Positions 1-11,965 of a stretch of DNA of 64,000 nucleotides are shown here, piece after piece. This DNA comes from Cinnamomum chago (lineage: Eukaryota > Streptophyta > Magnoliopsida > Laurales > Lauraceae), in contig CP142460.1 of assembly GCA_038049695.1 (NCBI GenBank), forward strand, positions 33,576,001 to 33,640,000, read 5' to 3'. Made by a program: the position numbers and the translations under genes. The notes under the pieces were generated by a model that worked only from the letters and a program-made list of their open reading frames with translations, was not told the DNA's origin and searched no databases. Each line of letters begins with the position of its first letter. The stretch's first letter is position 1.

Positions 1-2075
1 GCTTAAAAGCACAACTGTCACTTCATGTCGGGCAATGCATTTCGAGGCTAGCAATTAATACAAGTACAATTTCAATGCTTTCGGGAATAATAAATCATGT
101 AGTATAAATCTCGGGAACAATGAAATACAATAAACAATTGAAATTTGGGGTAAAGTATCGGTTCAAGATTTATTTGAAGTGAATAGCGATCCCGTATGTT
201 GATCTAATAACAATTTGGTACTCTTTGCGTTTGGGGACATTCCGGGCTCCTTATACACTTTGAATTTTCAAAACTTCAAATGAATTCTTCGTGATGTGGT
301 TTTTTTCTCAAATGGCCTCATACATTGCTTAGTAAATCCCCCTGACATAGAGGGGTTCTCAATGAATAGTCCCAAAACATTTAAACAACTCATCACTGTC
401 CCAAACATAGCCTTTGACCGACAAAACTCATCGCTCGAGCGAATCGGAGAGTTCGCTTGAGCGAGGAGCTCTCTGGAATGGTTGTCTAGGTGGGTTCAGT
501 CGAGCGAAGTTGAGGTCGCTCGAGTGAACTCATCCAGTAGCTGGTTGGCTCGAGCGAAGTATTGGTTCGCTCGAACTAACCACTCTCTGGAACGAGTTCT
601 GGGAGGTTCGCTCGAGCGACCAAGGGGTCCGCTCGAGCGAACTGCCTACTGGAATGCTCCGAACCCTTTTCTGGACACTTCGCTTGAGCAAAGTGTCATG
701 TTCGAGCGAACTGTCCAGAAACTGATTTCGGGACAGTTATTCTCCTCTCTTTCTTTTACCTTTTCAATCCTTTTTGGCTCCTTTGTATACACCAAGAGAG
801 GGGGTTCAAAACTCCATCCAAATCAACATAAATTTCTAACAAAACCCATTCTAACCTCCTCCAACAATATCACATCCATAAACAAGGAAAAGAGGGAAGG
901 AAACCACTACACACAAGAGTACATTTGAGATGAAACAAGAGAATATTGGATGCCATGAACCAAAACATTTCTATGACAATAAATGCACTATCAAGGCTCT
1001 TTCTTGAACATTTATTTCAAGTCAATGCAATAAATAAGCATGGGTGGAAAATAACAAAACCAATCACATTTCTTATAAAACCATTGAAAACTCATAAAAG
1101 ATCAAATCATCCACTTGCCTTGGGTCCAAGCTAAAAAATAATAAACTCTAACACCCCTCTAAGCCAAGAATCCAAGCTATAGCAAAATTCCCCAAAGGCA
1201 AACCCTAAAATGGGCCAAAACAAGAAATAGAAAGGGGAACTTTACAATAATGAGAATGGAACCTCTTCAAGATCAAGGAAACACAAATCTAAGAGATGGG
1301 GAAGGTGCTTACTTGTAGGTTCTCTAAATGGGTAAGGTGAGCTCAAAGAGAGTCTTGGAATGAGGAGTTTTCTCTAAAAAGGATATCAATGGAGAGCTTT
1401 GGTGATGAGGAAGAAGATGATGACAAGCATCATCCCTAAAGCAAAGGTTTGGTAGTGGATTGGGAGATGGAAAGCAAGAAAAGAGAGAAAAGGGGGAAGC
1501 CCTAGTTTGAGAGATTGTAGTTTGCTAGTTAAAAAATAGAGAAATGAGGAAGAAGAGTTCTCTTATAAGCAAATGGGGAGCGGGCTCCACTACTAATAAT
1601 CTAATTGGGCTAAAATCATGGCTTTTAGGGCTTCTAATGAATTCGACGAAGAAGAGAAAAGTGATCGTCGAAATATCTAGTTTCCAAAAAGTATATGTTT
1701 CGCGGGTTTCGGGGATATCAAGTTTTGGGTACATATTTAGTGTGAAAAGACTGTTTTGCCCTCAATGCTAGGACAATCGGTTTTTGGGATTTTCAAACGG
1801 GTACGGGACCAACATAAAAGTTATAGGGATTAACAATAAAAATAAAACGGGATTAAAACAATGAATGCAAGAATCTCCGATAAATCCCCAAGCACATGCA
1901 AGGTCATAAAAAGGAACCCCCAAAGGGCCCCACTAATTAATAAGCAATCAAAATTCCACAAAGCTATATCAAAATCTATTCTATTCCCAACTTAACCAAA
2001 ATCCACTAAACACGCTTAAAACTAAAACACAACTTAACTAATGCTAATCGAGGTCACTCGGGACGGGATCTTACA
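1..2075 (-). mobile_element. Partial gypsy-type LTR, family A2, cut by the window edge
   Basis: The right end reads ...GGGATCTTACA at 2075. Its reverse complement starts TGTAAG and matches the start of the plus-strand solo LTR at 48917 over at least 100 bp by eye, so this copy is in minus orientation. It contains the shared gypsy-LTR promoter block at about 1628-1692 (core TTCGACGAAGAAG and CGAAATATCTAGTTTCC on this strand), a TATA-like TTATAAG near 1561-1570, and a TCGCTCGAGCGA palindrome cluster at 431-711. The left end lies outside the window, so it cannot be said whether this is a solo LTR or part of a longer element. It interrupts the gypsy integrase that continues at 2076. The TSD would be GTCAG, which cannot be checked here. 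Confidence 0.85.
431..711. repeat. Palindrome cluster, TCGCTCGAGCGA type, in A2 LTR
   Basis: About ten full or degenerate copies of the 12-bp palindrome TCGCTCGAGCGA lie within 280 bp, spaced 15-45 bp apart. Between them recurs an anchor like CTCTCTGGAA. The surrounding LTR is AT-rich, so the cluster stands out in base composition. The same place in the other A2 copy (50284-50594) has a different palindrome. Confidence 0.85.
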
Positions 2076-2512
2076 GTCAGGATTTCAAAACATATAGCAG
2101 ACCGTCCTGACTTTCGTATCGTTGATGGAGTTTTGTACTACCGTGACCGTCTTTGTGTGCCCAACATTGAAGATTTGAGGAATGATGTTATCACCGAACC
2201 TCACAGTACGAACTATTTAATGCATCCAGGCAGTACGAAGATGTATCAGAATTTGAAATGCATATTTTGGTGGAATAACATGAAGTGAGAGATTGCAGCA
2301 TTTGTCTCCCGTTGTATGACTTGTCAGTTGATAAAAACAGATCATCAGAAGCCTCCAAGATTGTTACAACCATTAGAGATCCCAGAATGGAAATGAGAAC
2401 ACATTACTATGCATTTTATTTCGAGACTACCGAGGACCAGCAGAGGTAACGATGCGATATGGGTCATTGTGGACCGTCTCACCAAGTCAACTCACTTCAT
2501 TCCTATGAGAAT
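2076..2512 (+). pseudogene. Ty3/gypsy integrase fragment, disrupted
   Basis: The plus-strand translation closely follows the integrase N-terminal and early core region of the chromovirus at 11553-23041. It shows the [19 protein letters not shown] segment, the [12 protein letters not shown] and CMTCQL zinc-binding segments, and the start of the core with a DRLTKS motif. It is broken by an in-frame TGA after NMK (about 2287) and a TGA in place of a Trp codon (about 2395), so it makes no functional protein. The A2 LTR bounds it on the left and the copia 3' LTR on the right, so it is the oldest visible layer at this end of the window. The rest of its element is not present. Confidence 0.85.
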
Positions 2513-3307
2513 TGAAAGTCCGGGATCCAAACCCTAGAGTGGGAGTGAATAGGGGGAGCTACAAATTAGTGATCAATTATGACAAATTTTAACTTTTTTA
2601 AAAGTAACTAGTCACTAGTGATGATTATCAAACTAAATGCGGAAGCTAACAAAAACAATCACAACAAAGCATGCACCATCACACAATGATTTATAGTGGT
2701 TCGGCCTCAATGCCTACATCCACTACCGGCTTGTGATTCAACACCCCACCGGATTTCCACTATCTATGCTTTTCAAAAGGCTAAGCAATAACCTTTACAA
2801 TATGCTTTCGAAGGCTAATCAATAGCCTCTACAATGTTGTTTTTCTAGGCTAAACAATAACCTGTCAATGTGCTTTTCTATGCTAAGCAATAACCTTTAC
2901 AAGATGTTTTTCCAAGGCTAAGTGTTAGACCCCGACCCAGACCAATTCGATTAGTGTGCGATTAGTGTGTGTTTAGTCCTAAGTGGGTTTAGTTGTCGTT
3001 GGGTTAGAAGTAATTAGTTTTAGTCTTGGACATAGCTTTGGGAATTTTGAGAACGTTTAGTATTAGTCAGACACACTCAGGAAGGCCTGAGTGCACGTGT
3101 AAGCTTGGGAAGATCGTATCAATTTCCGTGTATTTGTGATTTTGATTTCATGTGAATGATTTTACTATGTGTTACAACTTTCGTATTAAGCCCATTCATG
3201 TTTGAAGCCCAAAAACCCAAGTTCTGGCCCAAAGAGGGTAAAATTGTCTTTTATGCACAAATCTAGACACAATTTTCGAGATCTAAAAACCATGTCAAAA
3301 ATATACT

Positions 3308-3368
3308 TTTTGGAAACTAGATATTTCGAGGATCGTTTTATCCTTCTTCGTCGAAGTCATTCGAGGCC
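3308..3368 (+). promoter_or_regulatory. Shared gypsy-LTR upstream block (B copy)
   Basis: A block of about 60 bp containing AACTAGATATTTCG and TTCTTCGTCGAA. It is recognisable in every gypsy-type LTR of the window, across families A1, A2, A3 and B. In several copies a TATA-like element lies 60-120 bp downstream. This suggests a U3 enhancer or core promoter element; function is inferred from position and conservation. Confidence 0.6.
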
Positions 3369-4137
3369 CACAAGATCATGTTTTCGTCGTTTCAAAGTTC
3401 AAGTTAATTGGGCCCCATTTTGCTAAGGTCTTAAGCCAAATCCCCCTCTCCCTCTCTTTTCATTCATTTCCCCCAAATCTCTGCAACTTCCTTGACCTAG
3501 GGCTGAAAAACCCTCTTCCCTTCCCATCTTCCTCATCTTGCATGATCTAGCTAGAGTTCTCCAAATAAAATTCTAAGGCTATCACCTTCTTCCTCTCATC
3601 CTAAGCTTTCCATTGATGCAAATTGTTGGGCAAGAACTCCATTTCCTTTCCTCTCTCTTGTTTGGCCATTTCTAGGTAAGAGCTTCAACCCATGTTTTTC
3701 ATGAAGTCCTTTAGTTCTTAAAAATCTTATTTTTCATGTTTACAAACCCTTTTGTAAAAATGGATTCTTTGTTTTCATTTGTGTGGAGTTTGAGTGGATT
3801 TTCCATGGGATTCTTGTAGTGTTGGAATAGCTTGAGTGAAGTGCTTGAAGAGGAGTGTTTAGCATTGGGGCAAGGCAAGTAATCTCTATAGGAAATGATG
3901 CATGTGTATTTTGATTACATTGTTATTTTAGAAATTGTGCATATAAACTTGTTATAAACTCCATGATCTTGATTTTTATTGGATTGAATGTTTGAAAGTG
4001 TGAAAATGAACCCTTGGTGAGCATGAAGGCTCAAGGGATTGTATGTGGCTTAAGGAGGAGAAGAAGGAGTGAAATGTGTTGGAAGTTGTACAAGAGAAAG
4101 ACATTTTCTGCACTCAGCGAGCACAGGCAGTAGCTTG

Positions 4138-4296
4138 TTCGCTCGAGCGACCCTTGGGTCCGCTTGAGCGACCAAGCCTCTGTTTGGTTCGAGCGCAGAT
4201 AGAGAGCTGTCCGTTCGAGCGACCTTATTGTCCGCTCGAGCGAACTGTCTCGCTCGAGCGAAGTGTCAATACCTTACAAGGTCCGCTCGAGCGAAC
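4138..4296. repeat. Palindrome cluster, TCGCTCGAGCGA type, in B LTR
   Basis: Seven or so copies of TTCGCTCGAGCGA or close variants occur in 160 bp. The other B copy (29979-30405) carries a quite different palindrome at the corresponding place. Confidence 0.85.
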
Positions 4297-5200
4297 CTGC
4301 CAGATTCAGGAAGAAGAATTATTTCATTTGTTTATTTTCTTGAAGGTTGAAAAACTAGACTATGTTAAGGGTTTTGACTTGACATTGTGTAAATGGAACT
4401 TCAAAATGCAACCCAACTTCGGGGACACCAATTCTTGTATATTCCAACATTTGGAGGTCTCAATTACACAAAGGTCAATTAGCAGCCTTAACACATGCTT
4501 GTCAGATTTCGTATTTTGAATTTCCGTCTTAGTACGATAAGTACCATTGTGTACTCGTTTGAATTTCAAGTATAAGCTTGTTTTGAAGATTTGTTCAAGA
4601 AAAAGGGGATTACTTCCTAAGCGTGTTATGCATATTTATTATGCCTTTTGCTAGTCGTGTTTGTTGTGTTTGATAAGTGATTTTCCCCCTTTTTATCTCG
4701 ACATGTTTTGATAGTGTTTCGCGTGTTTTGTGCATTCATGAATTAAGTGAACACCATTGAGCTTGGACTGCCCTTTCAGTTTGATCCACTGTCTGGGGGT
4801 CCTTAAACATGTGGACTGTCTGCAGACTGGTCGTGTATTTTATTACACATCGTGCGTGTCCGGTTTCGCGGCCGGAAATCCCCGTATATGTGAGAATCGT
4901 GTCGTGATTATATTATGTATATCGTGCTTGTCGTGCGTGCTTGCTCTTTTCATTATAAATATGAGAGAGAAAGGATGAGCTCCTTGTGGATTGTAACTAT
5001 TCATGATATTATACGTACTCATGCTAGCTTGTTTTAGTATCTCAGCTTTGTATGTATTCTCGAAAATGTATCTCAGTCATTGTAGTATTTCAAACCAGGG
5101 ATTTGCTTATATGTTTTCTAAAACGTTTATTGTTTCATGCTTACACCTAAATTGATTACCTGCCAAACCGTTGTGTTTGACCCTTGTTTGTTGGTGCCCA

Positions 5201-5293
5201 GGTGCAGGAGACGTTGCCTTTGAGGAGGAGCGTCAGGAGGAGGCTCTTGAGCCACCCCCAGTGAGAGAGTGGCAGCCCGACGATGTCATTTAG
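5201..5293 (+). CDS. Short conserved LTR reading frame ending in EWQPDDVI
   Basis: Thirty codons, starting after a splice-acceptor-like TTGGTGCCCAG, run through an acidic stretch to a C-terminal EWQPDDVI and a TAG stop. The same acidic peptide and E-W-x-x-D-D-V-(I/M)-stop ending occurs in B2 (29035-29121), A1 (11966-12193 and 20189-20416) and A2 (51655-51732), with different bases at several third codon positions. There is no ATG at the start, so it would need to be a terminal exon or the end of a longer frame. An alternative is a conserved DNA or RNA element, because the nucleotides around the stop form a partial inverted repeat (ATGTC...GACGT). Confidence 0.4.
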   Translation, partial: GAGDVAFEEERQEEALEPPPVREWQPDDVI

Positions 5294-6014
5294 ACGTCGG
5301 GCGGGTTTCTTGAGTTTCGTCATTTTGTCTTGGGGTTTCCTTTATTATTTTGAGCAGTGTATTGGCCTCTGTTGGCCTCTTATGGAATGTAACTAAAACT
5401 TAACTTACTTTTGAGTTAGTCCTATAACTTGAATTATGTTGGGAATGCCATTTTAACTTCTTTTTTTGATACTATGCCTTGTTATTATTTGTTATAGCAC
5501 TTAAAAATTTATTAGTGCTTATCTTGATGTGATTTGCTACACGCTTCCGCATACTTGATCATGTGAGTCAGATTCCGCGTGTCTTTGGGAATCCTCACCG
5601 CGGGAACCTGTAGGAAAGTATATCTTCAATAAACACAACAACGTCGCTGGCCCGGGATCCGTTCCGGGGTCATGACACTAAGCAATAACCTCTACAATGT
5701 GCTTTTCTTAGGCTAAGCAATAACTTTTACAAGAAGAAACATTTCTCTCAAAGTAGTGTCTACACAAACACTCAAAGAGATACAATTTAAGCTCAATACA
5801 TTTGCCTTTTAACTAGGCTGATATGAAAGTTTAAAACAAGATACAAACATACACAAACAATTAGCTAAGGTGTGTGCTCAAAGTGTATGAATGTTTACTT
5901 CAATCAATTTCTAAAATGAAGTTCTTAAATGAATGCTTGATGCATTTGAAAATCTAAGTGCAAAAAAAGATGATTGAAGTGATAAATATTCAAAACAACT
6001 TGGAAAGACATACT

Positions 6015-7780
6015 TGTTAGTTTTATGGTCTCAATATCAAGGGTATATGATGTAATAAATTGATTAATTTCTTTATTTATCAATATATATTATTGCTTTC
6101 CTTTCATGAGATGAATGGTATTTTATTACTTGTTTGCACATAACTAATACGAATGACATAATGGTTCATGAGATGAACCGGAGTCCACAAGTATACTAGA
6201 TGTAATACATGTGTATGGATGAGATCCACATATAGGAGATATGTATTGCAAATCTTATACTTAAATATCTTCACAACCAGTGATGAGATTGGGCATCTCA
6301 TCTGACAAGGTTGCATCACTTTGATCACTATGAGATAGTGTGATTTGTCTCGATCATCGGAATGTAAGATTCTGGATCATGGTGCTAGTACATTGGATGT
6401 ATTGAAGGACCATGAGAAGCACCTTATATACACTGTCTTTACTTTAAGGTCTGCTCTCATAATTCCCTAGCAATAAGCTCAAAATCCTGAGACATTAATG
6501 AACTCAAGTTTCTATCTATTCATTTGCTTTGAGTCACTAATGAGTGAGGCCAATTGTAGGTCAACACCTCGGTGATTTGGGTATGTGGCAGTAGAGCTGT
6601 GAGAACATTCAATGGTCAAGATGGAATCTATCTTTAATATCCCCTTGTGCCAATTAATGGATTTATCATTGGTAAGTGCGCACCCATTCCGATTAAGAGT
6701 TAATTGGATCGGTACCAAATGATCACTATAATTAATTGGGGCTAAAGGATAATAAGATATGGATCTAATTTGGTGGACAGGTCCATTTGATCCATGGATA
6801 TAGATGGAGGGGCCTACTTGTGGTACTGAGGAAGTTTAGGGTCTTCATTGTAATTTATTCCTAAGACTGGAGTGCAATTGCATTTATATAGTAGAGTTAT
6901 TTGCAATTAACTATGGGCCCGGATTGCACATGAGATGTGGGGTCTTGTGTCCCAATTGGAGCCAGCTTTCTAAGGAATCCCTAGTGGTCCCCACGCTAGC
7001 CCAAGTTATTAGAAAGATACTAATTCTACTTGAACTCTAAAATGAAGGTTACTATTTCTATCTGAAGTGAGACTTCTAATAGTGGTAATGGTAAGCTACT
7101 AATTATTAATGGAAGTAGGACTTCTATTTTAATTAGAAAGGAGAAAGCTACTAATTGGTGTGGAAGTGAGACTTCTATGGCAACTAGCAAGGGAGAAGTT
7201 TACTATTTTGTAATGGGAGTTAAACTTCTATTTCAAATAGGAAAAGAGGTGGATTGGAGGGCTATATAAAGAGGAATAAACCCCTCTTGGTCGTGCATAA
7301 TACATAGAGCAAGTCCAGCCCCTTTGTGCAAGAGTTGCACAAGTTCTCTTCCTCTCTAAGTTCCCCTCTCTTTCACCTTTAGTTCCTTAGAGTTACTAGT
7401 TGGGTTTTCTCTTGAAGATTCCACAATCTTCTTGAGAAAAGAGATCTAATACGGGTCATAGCGTGGAAGATCAAACGGAGTTGGAGATTCTGAATTGGAT
7501 AGTGAAGGTGTTCATCATCAAAGGAAAGAACTCAAATTCTCCATTAGAGCACTACAAGGCTCCAAAGGTATATCTACATCCTTGTATGTTGTGGATTTCG
7601 TGGTTGCATGTTTATGTGCTATTTTTTATCTTCTAGATAGTATATATTGCTGTAAATGATTTATGAGTTTGAGGGAATGCATCCTGGATTGGGTTTGTTG
7701 CCTTCTAAATAGATGATCCCTGCATCAAGTGGGTCAAAAGTTTTTGAAACCTATCTGGAAGGCCCACCTAGTTTCCAACA
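6015..7780 (+). mobile_element. Solo LTR, family D, plus orientation
   Basis: A 1,766-bp unit TGTTAGTTTTATGG...TTTCCAACA with a perfect TSD ATACT (6010-6014 and 7781-7785), inserted in the copia 3' LTR. A TATA box TATATAAA is at 7263-7270, followed by a CT-rich leader. The same family is at 39990-45676 and, reversed, at 62864-64000. No internal region of this family is present in the window, so its superfamily cannot be assigned. Confidence 0.93.
7263..7270 (+). promoter_or_regulatory. TATA box of D LTR
   Basis: TATATAAA about 520 bp before the 3' end of the LTR, which would place the transcript start near 7295. The corresponding site in the second copy reads TATTTAAA (about 45165-45172). 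Confidence 0.6.
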
Positions 7781-8138
7781 ATACTACACAAGTTGTATGA
7801 AGTTTAAAGACTAAAACACATGTGATTGAGACATGAGTGTTTGCAAAACAATCTAATATGCTAAAGTGATATGGTGTTTGCAAAACAACTCAGTTAAAGC
7901 TAGAAATCATGCAAATATGAAGTTACAAATAGTTAACCATGCGTGGATTTTAAATGGAATGGAAATCAATCTAAACTTGAAAGATATACCTTTAAATCTC
8001 AAACATTTTGATTTCCAATAGCTCTCTAGCTTTCTCAGCTTATTCCTCTTCCTTAGGCTTCAAAATGGTTCCAAAGATTCACTCAACAAGCCTCTAGAAA
8101 GAAAGGAATGAAATGGACTTTTATAGAAAAAACAGTCC

Positions 8139-8329
8139 AACGGCTAGTTGGCTCGGTCGACCCCATGACCCTCGGATCGACCGGGCCCAACGGTCATATT
8201 AGCCAACGGCTAGTTTCCGGGGTCGATCTGGACAGGGCTCGGTCGACTGGGTATACTGGCCATAAATCCTAAAGGCTAGTTGGCTCGGTCTACCGGGTGC
8301 AGGGGTCGGTCGATCGGGTAAACTGGCCT
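8139..8329. repeat. Palindrome cluster, GGTCGACC/CGATCG type, in copia LTR
   Basis: Repeated motifs CTCGGTCGACC, GGATCGACCGGG and GGTCGATCGGG alternate with AACGGCTAGTTGGC over 190 bp. The second family C copy has a related cluster at 35109-35243. Confidence 0.75.
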
Positions 8330-8671
8330 GGGTTGAGTTCCTGCAGAAATTCCAATTTTCCAAAGATGAAACTTGGAACTCATGGCCAGTGTGATTTAAG
8401 CATAATAACAAGATTCTAAAATAAGGAATGTATGCAAATCACAAACCTAGATGTCTAACTCGATTTTCCAAAAATATGCATGAAGAACTAGGTTTTCAAA
8501 ATTGCATTTTAAGTTCTAAAACATGCATGATTAAATCATTTGAAAATCAAATTCAAATGCAAGGTAGAAACTTAGATTTCAAAGTCCAAACTAAGATGGA
8601 TGAGTGTGTGATCAAATGATGGTGAAAGTGATAGTGAATCTATCAAATTAGCAACAAACAAAAACCTAACA

Positions 8672-8684
8672 ATCTCCCCCTTTG
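8672..8684 (-). other. Polypurine tract of the copia element
   Basis: Minus-strand CAAAGGGGGAGAT directly adjoins the 3' LTR. It is the expected priming site for plus-strand DNA synthesis. Several similar GGGGGAGA tracts follow between 8730 and 9250. Confidence 0.75.
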
Positions 8685-11115
8685 CAATTTGATGGCAACT
8701 TACTCAACACTGAATTTACACACTAAGTCTTCAGCTCCCCCTAAGCTGGACAAGTCTTGAAATCTCTTGGATGCTTCTTTTAACTTGGCTTGGGCTCTAG
8801 GTCTTTTTCTTTAATCTTCTTGATGCTTGGAGCTTGATCATTCTTCAAGCTTTCTTTTCATCTTTCTTTCATTAGCCAAGCATCTTCTTTAACTCCCAAG
8901 CTTTCTCTTCTTTCAACTCTCCCCCTTTGCCCATGCACTCTCTCCGTTTGGCAAGATATGCATTCTCTCCCCCTGTAGAAGATCATACAATATCTCCCCT
9001 TAGGAAGCTTGGACATTCTCTCCCCCAGTAGACAATTTGAAAGCTCTCTCCCCCTTTGACATTAAATTGCAAAGGTACCTATACACATGAAATAAGGAAA
9101 ATACCTTTTAGTAGCACCTTTTAACAAAAGAAATCGAAAATGAAATACATAACAGGGTATCATGTATAAAAGTAGTCTCTAAGGGTTCAAAGCCAATACA
9201 AAGGTGAATTTGATAAAAACTATTACTTCCTATGAAGGTTTACACTCCCCCTCAATCCATTCTCTCCTTTTGTCAAACTTTTGACAAATATTTAACTATT
9301 TAGTGCAAGAAGAAGATGGTGTTACCAATTGAGGGTCAACTTCAAGGAAAGGATTAGACACATTTAACTATAGAGCTTAATATGATCAAATTACCAATAT
9401 AAAGAGCAAGGTCAAGGAGAAAAGCGATCATGGATACCAATTGGAAAAAAAATACCAATTGAGATTCAAGGATAAGACTATTAAATAAATCACTCTAAAA
9501 TGGAGTTAAAAGGAATATAACTACTAGGATAAACCCAAATTAGAGCTATCCATGATGTTATGGGGTTTACTAAACATAGCATCAATCAATTTAACTATGA
9601 AAATCATATGCTATGAATGTTTTGAAATCATTTCATCCAATCATTAAATAGAACTATCAAGTGCAAGATGAGTGAAATGAAGTTCAAACATGAAGCCTAC
9701 CTCAACCATTAACCAACCAAGATTATGAATACATAAACATGGTGGTTATGAGATTTACCTATCTGAGCAAGAGAGGTGGTAAACATGAAAATTATGATGC
9801 TAATGGAATGTGACATGGAACAAAAATATATTACTATCAAGTTCAATCTAATGTACATGGTCTATCACATTCTCAAGATATGACATCAATTGGATATGAC
9901 AACAATCGAAAATGATACTAATTGAAACCAATTGAATATGACAACATGATTAATTGCAAGGATGTGACAACACAAAAATTCCATCAATCATCATAAATGG
10001 ATATTCATCACTTTTAATGATATAACTAATGAGCATAGGGATGAACAAGTTAAATTGCATAAAAGGATATAGCTTGGTGATGCATGCAATTTTCAAAGTG
10101 CCAAAATCATATGAATTTAACATATAAAAGATATCCATCAAACAATAGATATAACTATGAAATACAATGAATGGATTTTAAAGAGGTTCATATGATCAAG
10201 ATCACTACTATGAAGTTGAAACATGTATAAGGATGACATCACTTAGAGAATATACATGAATCAACATCATAACCATACATTTTAAAAAAATGACTAGAAA
10301 GCATAAAGGATGGATTTGAGTTCTAGTATGGTATCTACAAATATAACTAAGACCATAACCATACATGGAACCAAATGACATTTGCATATAAAAAGAATGT
10401 AACCAAATGAGCAAAGATACAAATAGCTTATAACAATATTCATTTTTATTTTTAAGATGATATAACCAAATGCATAAGGAAATGAGAACATGGAACATGC
10501 TTTGATGATTATAACTAATGATGTTTTAGAGCATTTCCATTCATACAATCTTCAAATCATTTCAATAAACAAAATCCAACAATGAGCATAAAAAGAATGA
10601 TTTTGAAGATAACACATTATCAATTTTCAACTTTGCATTTTAAAAAATATAATTTATTTGAAACACATACAAGTTGATTTTTCAAATCAATAATTTTCCA
10701 TATTAAAGTATAACTTAGAAATCCATGGAAAATCCAAATTGATTCAAATCATTTGTTTTTAAAAATAATCTAACTATGATATCTACACAAATGATTTTGC
10801 AACAACAATCGATCATGAATAATCTAGCTATGAAAGCTTTTGAAATCACAATCAATTGATCATATATAGAAATGCAATGCAAGAGATATAACTAAATTTG
10901 AGCAAAAAACAAATCTAACATGATGAAATTATAATCAAATGATTTTGAAAACCATGATATGTAACTAGAATGGTGTATGAAGACAAAATCAATTGATCAC
11001 AAATAAACATTGCATTTTAAGAAATGTAACTATGAAAGAACAAAATGCAAATGTAAATATGACCAACAAAATGATTTAACTATAAAGGATAGGTTGGTCA
11101 AGGAGGTTCAAGGCC
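8685..11115. other. AT-rich, non-coding interior of the copia element where pol is expected
   Basis: No long reading frame resembling protease, integrase, RT or RNase H is visible on either strand in 2.4 kb. From 8685 to 9250 there are about seven polypurine-like CTCCCCC tracts (plus-strand view). From about 9500 to 11090 variants of ATATAACTATGA recur irregularly every 50-100 bp, as if the region were an old, diverged repeat array. A full copia element would have about 3-4 kb of pol here. Confidence 0.65.
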
Positions 11116-11552
11116 TTAAGGTTTGTCTAAGTATCTAACTTTAGGAATCCACCTAAGGTCTTGAGAGGGTTGATCTTTGAGGTCTAGTTTAGAAGTCCCA
11201 CCAACTTTAGGAGATTTGACTTGATAAAATTTTAATTTGGACTTATCACCATGATAATTAGATTTGACTAAATTTAGCTTAGACTGGTGATTAGTCTTTT
11301 GAGGTTGGTGAGTTTGTTTCTTAGGGGATTGATTCCTTTTTCTTTTCTTCTTATTTTCTCCCTTTATTTGACTTTTGAATTTTAAATTTAACTTTGCTAT
11401 TTTCTTCAAAAGTTCTTTCATGGGTTGATTTAAGGGAGATAGGTTGAGAAGCTTTTTGTTGATAGATTCTTTTATACTTGGTTTAACTTGTTTAACCTTT
11501 TTAGAATCCATCTTAGGAGACTCCTTTTTAATTGATTTAACTTGTTTGATCT
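11116..11552 (-). pseudogene. Copia gag, C-terminal part
   Basis: Minus-strand frame of about 145 codons, very rich in Lys, Ser and Gln. It continues the gag that stops at 23042, and the chromovirus with its GATCT duplication lies exactly between. The frame ends with RWIPKVRYLDKP and a stop. In copia polyproteins a W-(I/V)-P-K segment precedes the protease, so the protein ends just where pol should begin. It is no longer joined to its N-terminal half in the genome. Confidence 0.7.
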
Positions 11553-11965
11553 TGTCGCGACCCCGGACCGGGAATCCCAATCCGGGATCGGGACCATTAG
11601 TGTGTGATGATTATTCAAGAGGATTACCTACATCCTCAAAATAATCTTATTTAATTTCCCACAGGTGTCCGCGGTGAGGATATCAAAACCTTGCACGGAT
11701 ATTTCTTTTTAATGCGGAAGCGTGTAGCAAATCAAATAGTTAGACTATCTCTAGTCATGCAAGCATTTACATCAATATCAAACTGTATCAGAAAGAGCAA
11801 TGATATATAGCAATGTTTCCCAAAAGTTGTTAAAGTTAGACAAGTTATCATTTAGTTACAATCCCCAAAATTAGAGGCCAACAAAGGCCAATATTACAAA
11901 ATAATAACCCAAAGAATAGTTAACAAGTCCTTCCCAAAATGTTACGCCTCTTGGCAACCCGATGT

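Larger units (their letters stand above)
2923..5677 (+). mobile_element. Solo LTR, gypsy family B, plus orientation
   Basis: A 2,755-bp unit starts TGTTAGACCCCGACCC and ends GGTCATGACA, flanked by a perfect 5-bp TSD CTAAG (2918-2922 and 5678-5682). Without it the flanking copia LTR reads through cleanly. It contains the shared gypsy promoter block (about 3308-3368), a palindrome cluster (4138-4296), the conserved CTGCCAAACCGTTGTGTTTG block near 5160 and a short conserved reading frame ending at 5293. No internal coding region is present, so it arose by recombination between the LTRs of a once complete element. The same family is present in reverse at 28639-31616. Confidence 0.95.
2513..8671 (-). 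mobile_element. Copia 3' LTR (family C), split by two nested LTRs
   Basis: This LTR runs TGAAAGTCCGGGATCC at 2513 to ...AAAACCTAACA at 8671, in minus orientation (TGTTAG...TTTCA when reversed). It is split into 2513-2922, 5683-6014 and 7786-8671. After removing the nested LTRs and one copy of each TSD it is about 1.63 kb, similar to the 1,750-bp solo copy at 34742-36491, which it matches in reverse complement. A polypurine tract (CAAAGGGGGAGAT on the minus strand) lies directly at 8672, which marks it as the 3' LTR. The presumed TSD copy AGAAT at 2508-2512 has no visible partner because the other end of the element is lost. Confidence 0.85.

Noticed and set aside
431..711. Regularly spaced short repeats that look like a CRISPR array
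   Set aside because: Repeats are palindromes of 12 bp with uneven spacing inside a plant LTR, and no cas genes are near.
482..928. 148-codon frame with repeated ARS/LER-like segments, and a similar one at 4076-4519
   Set aside because: The repeats are translations of the TCGCTCGAGCGA palindrome cluster; no evidence of a protein.
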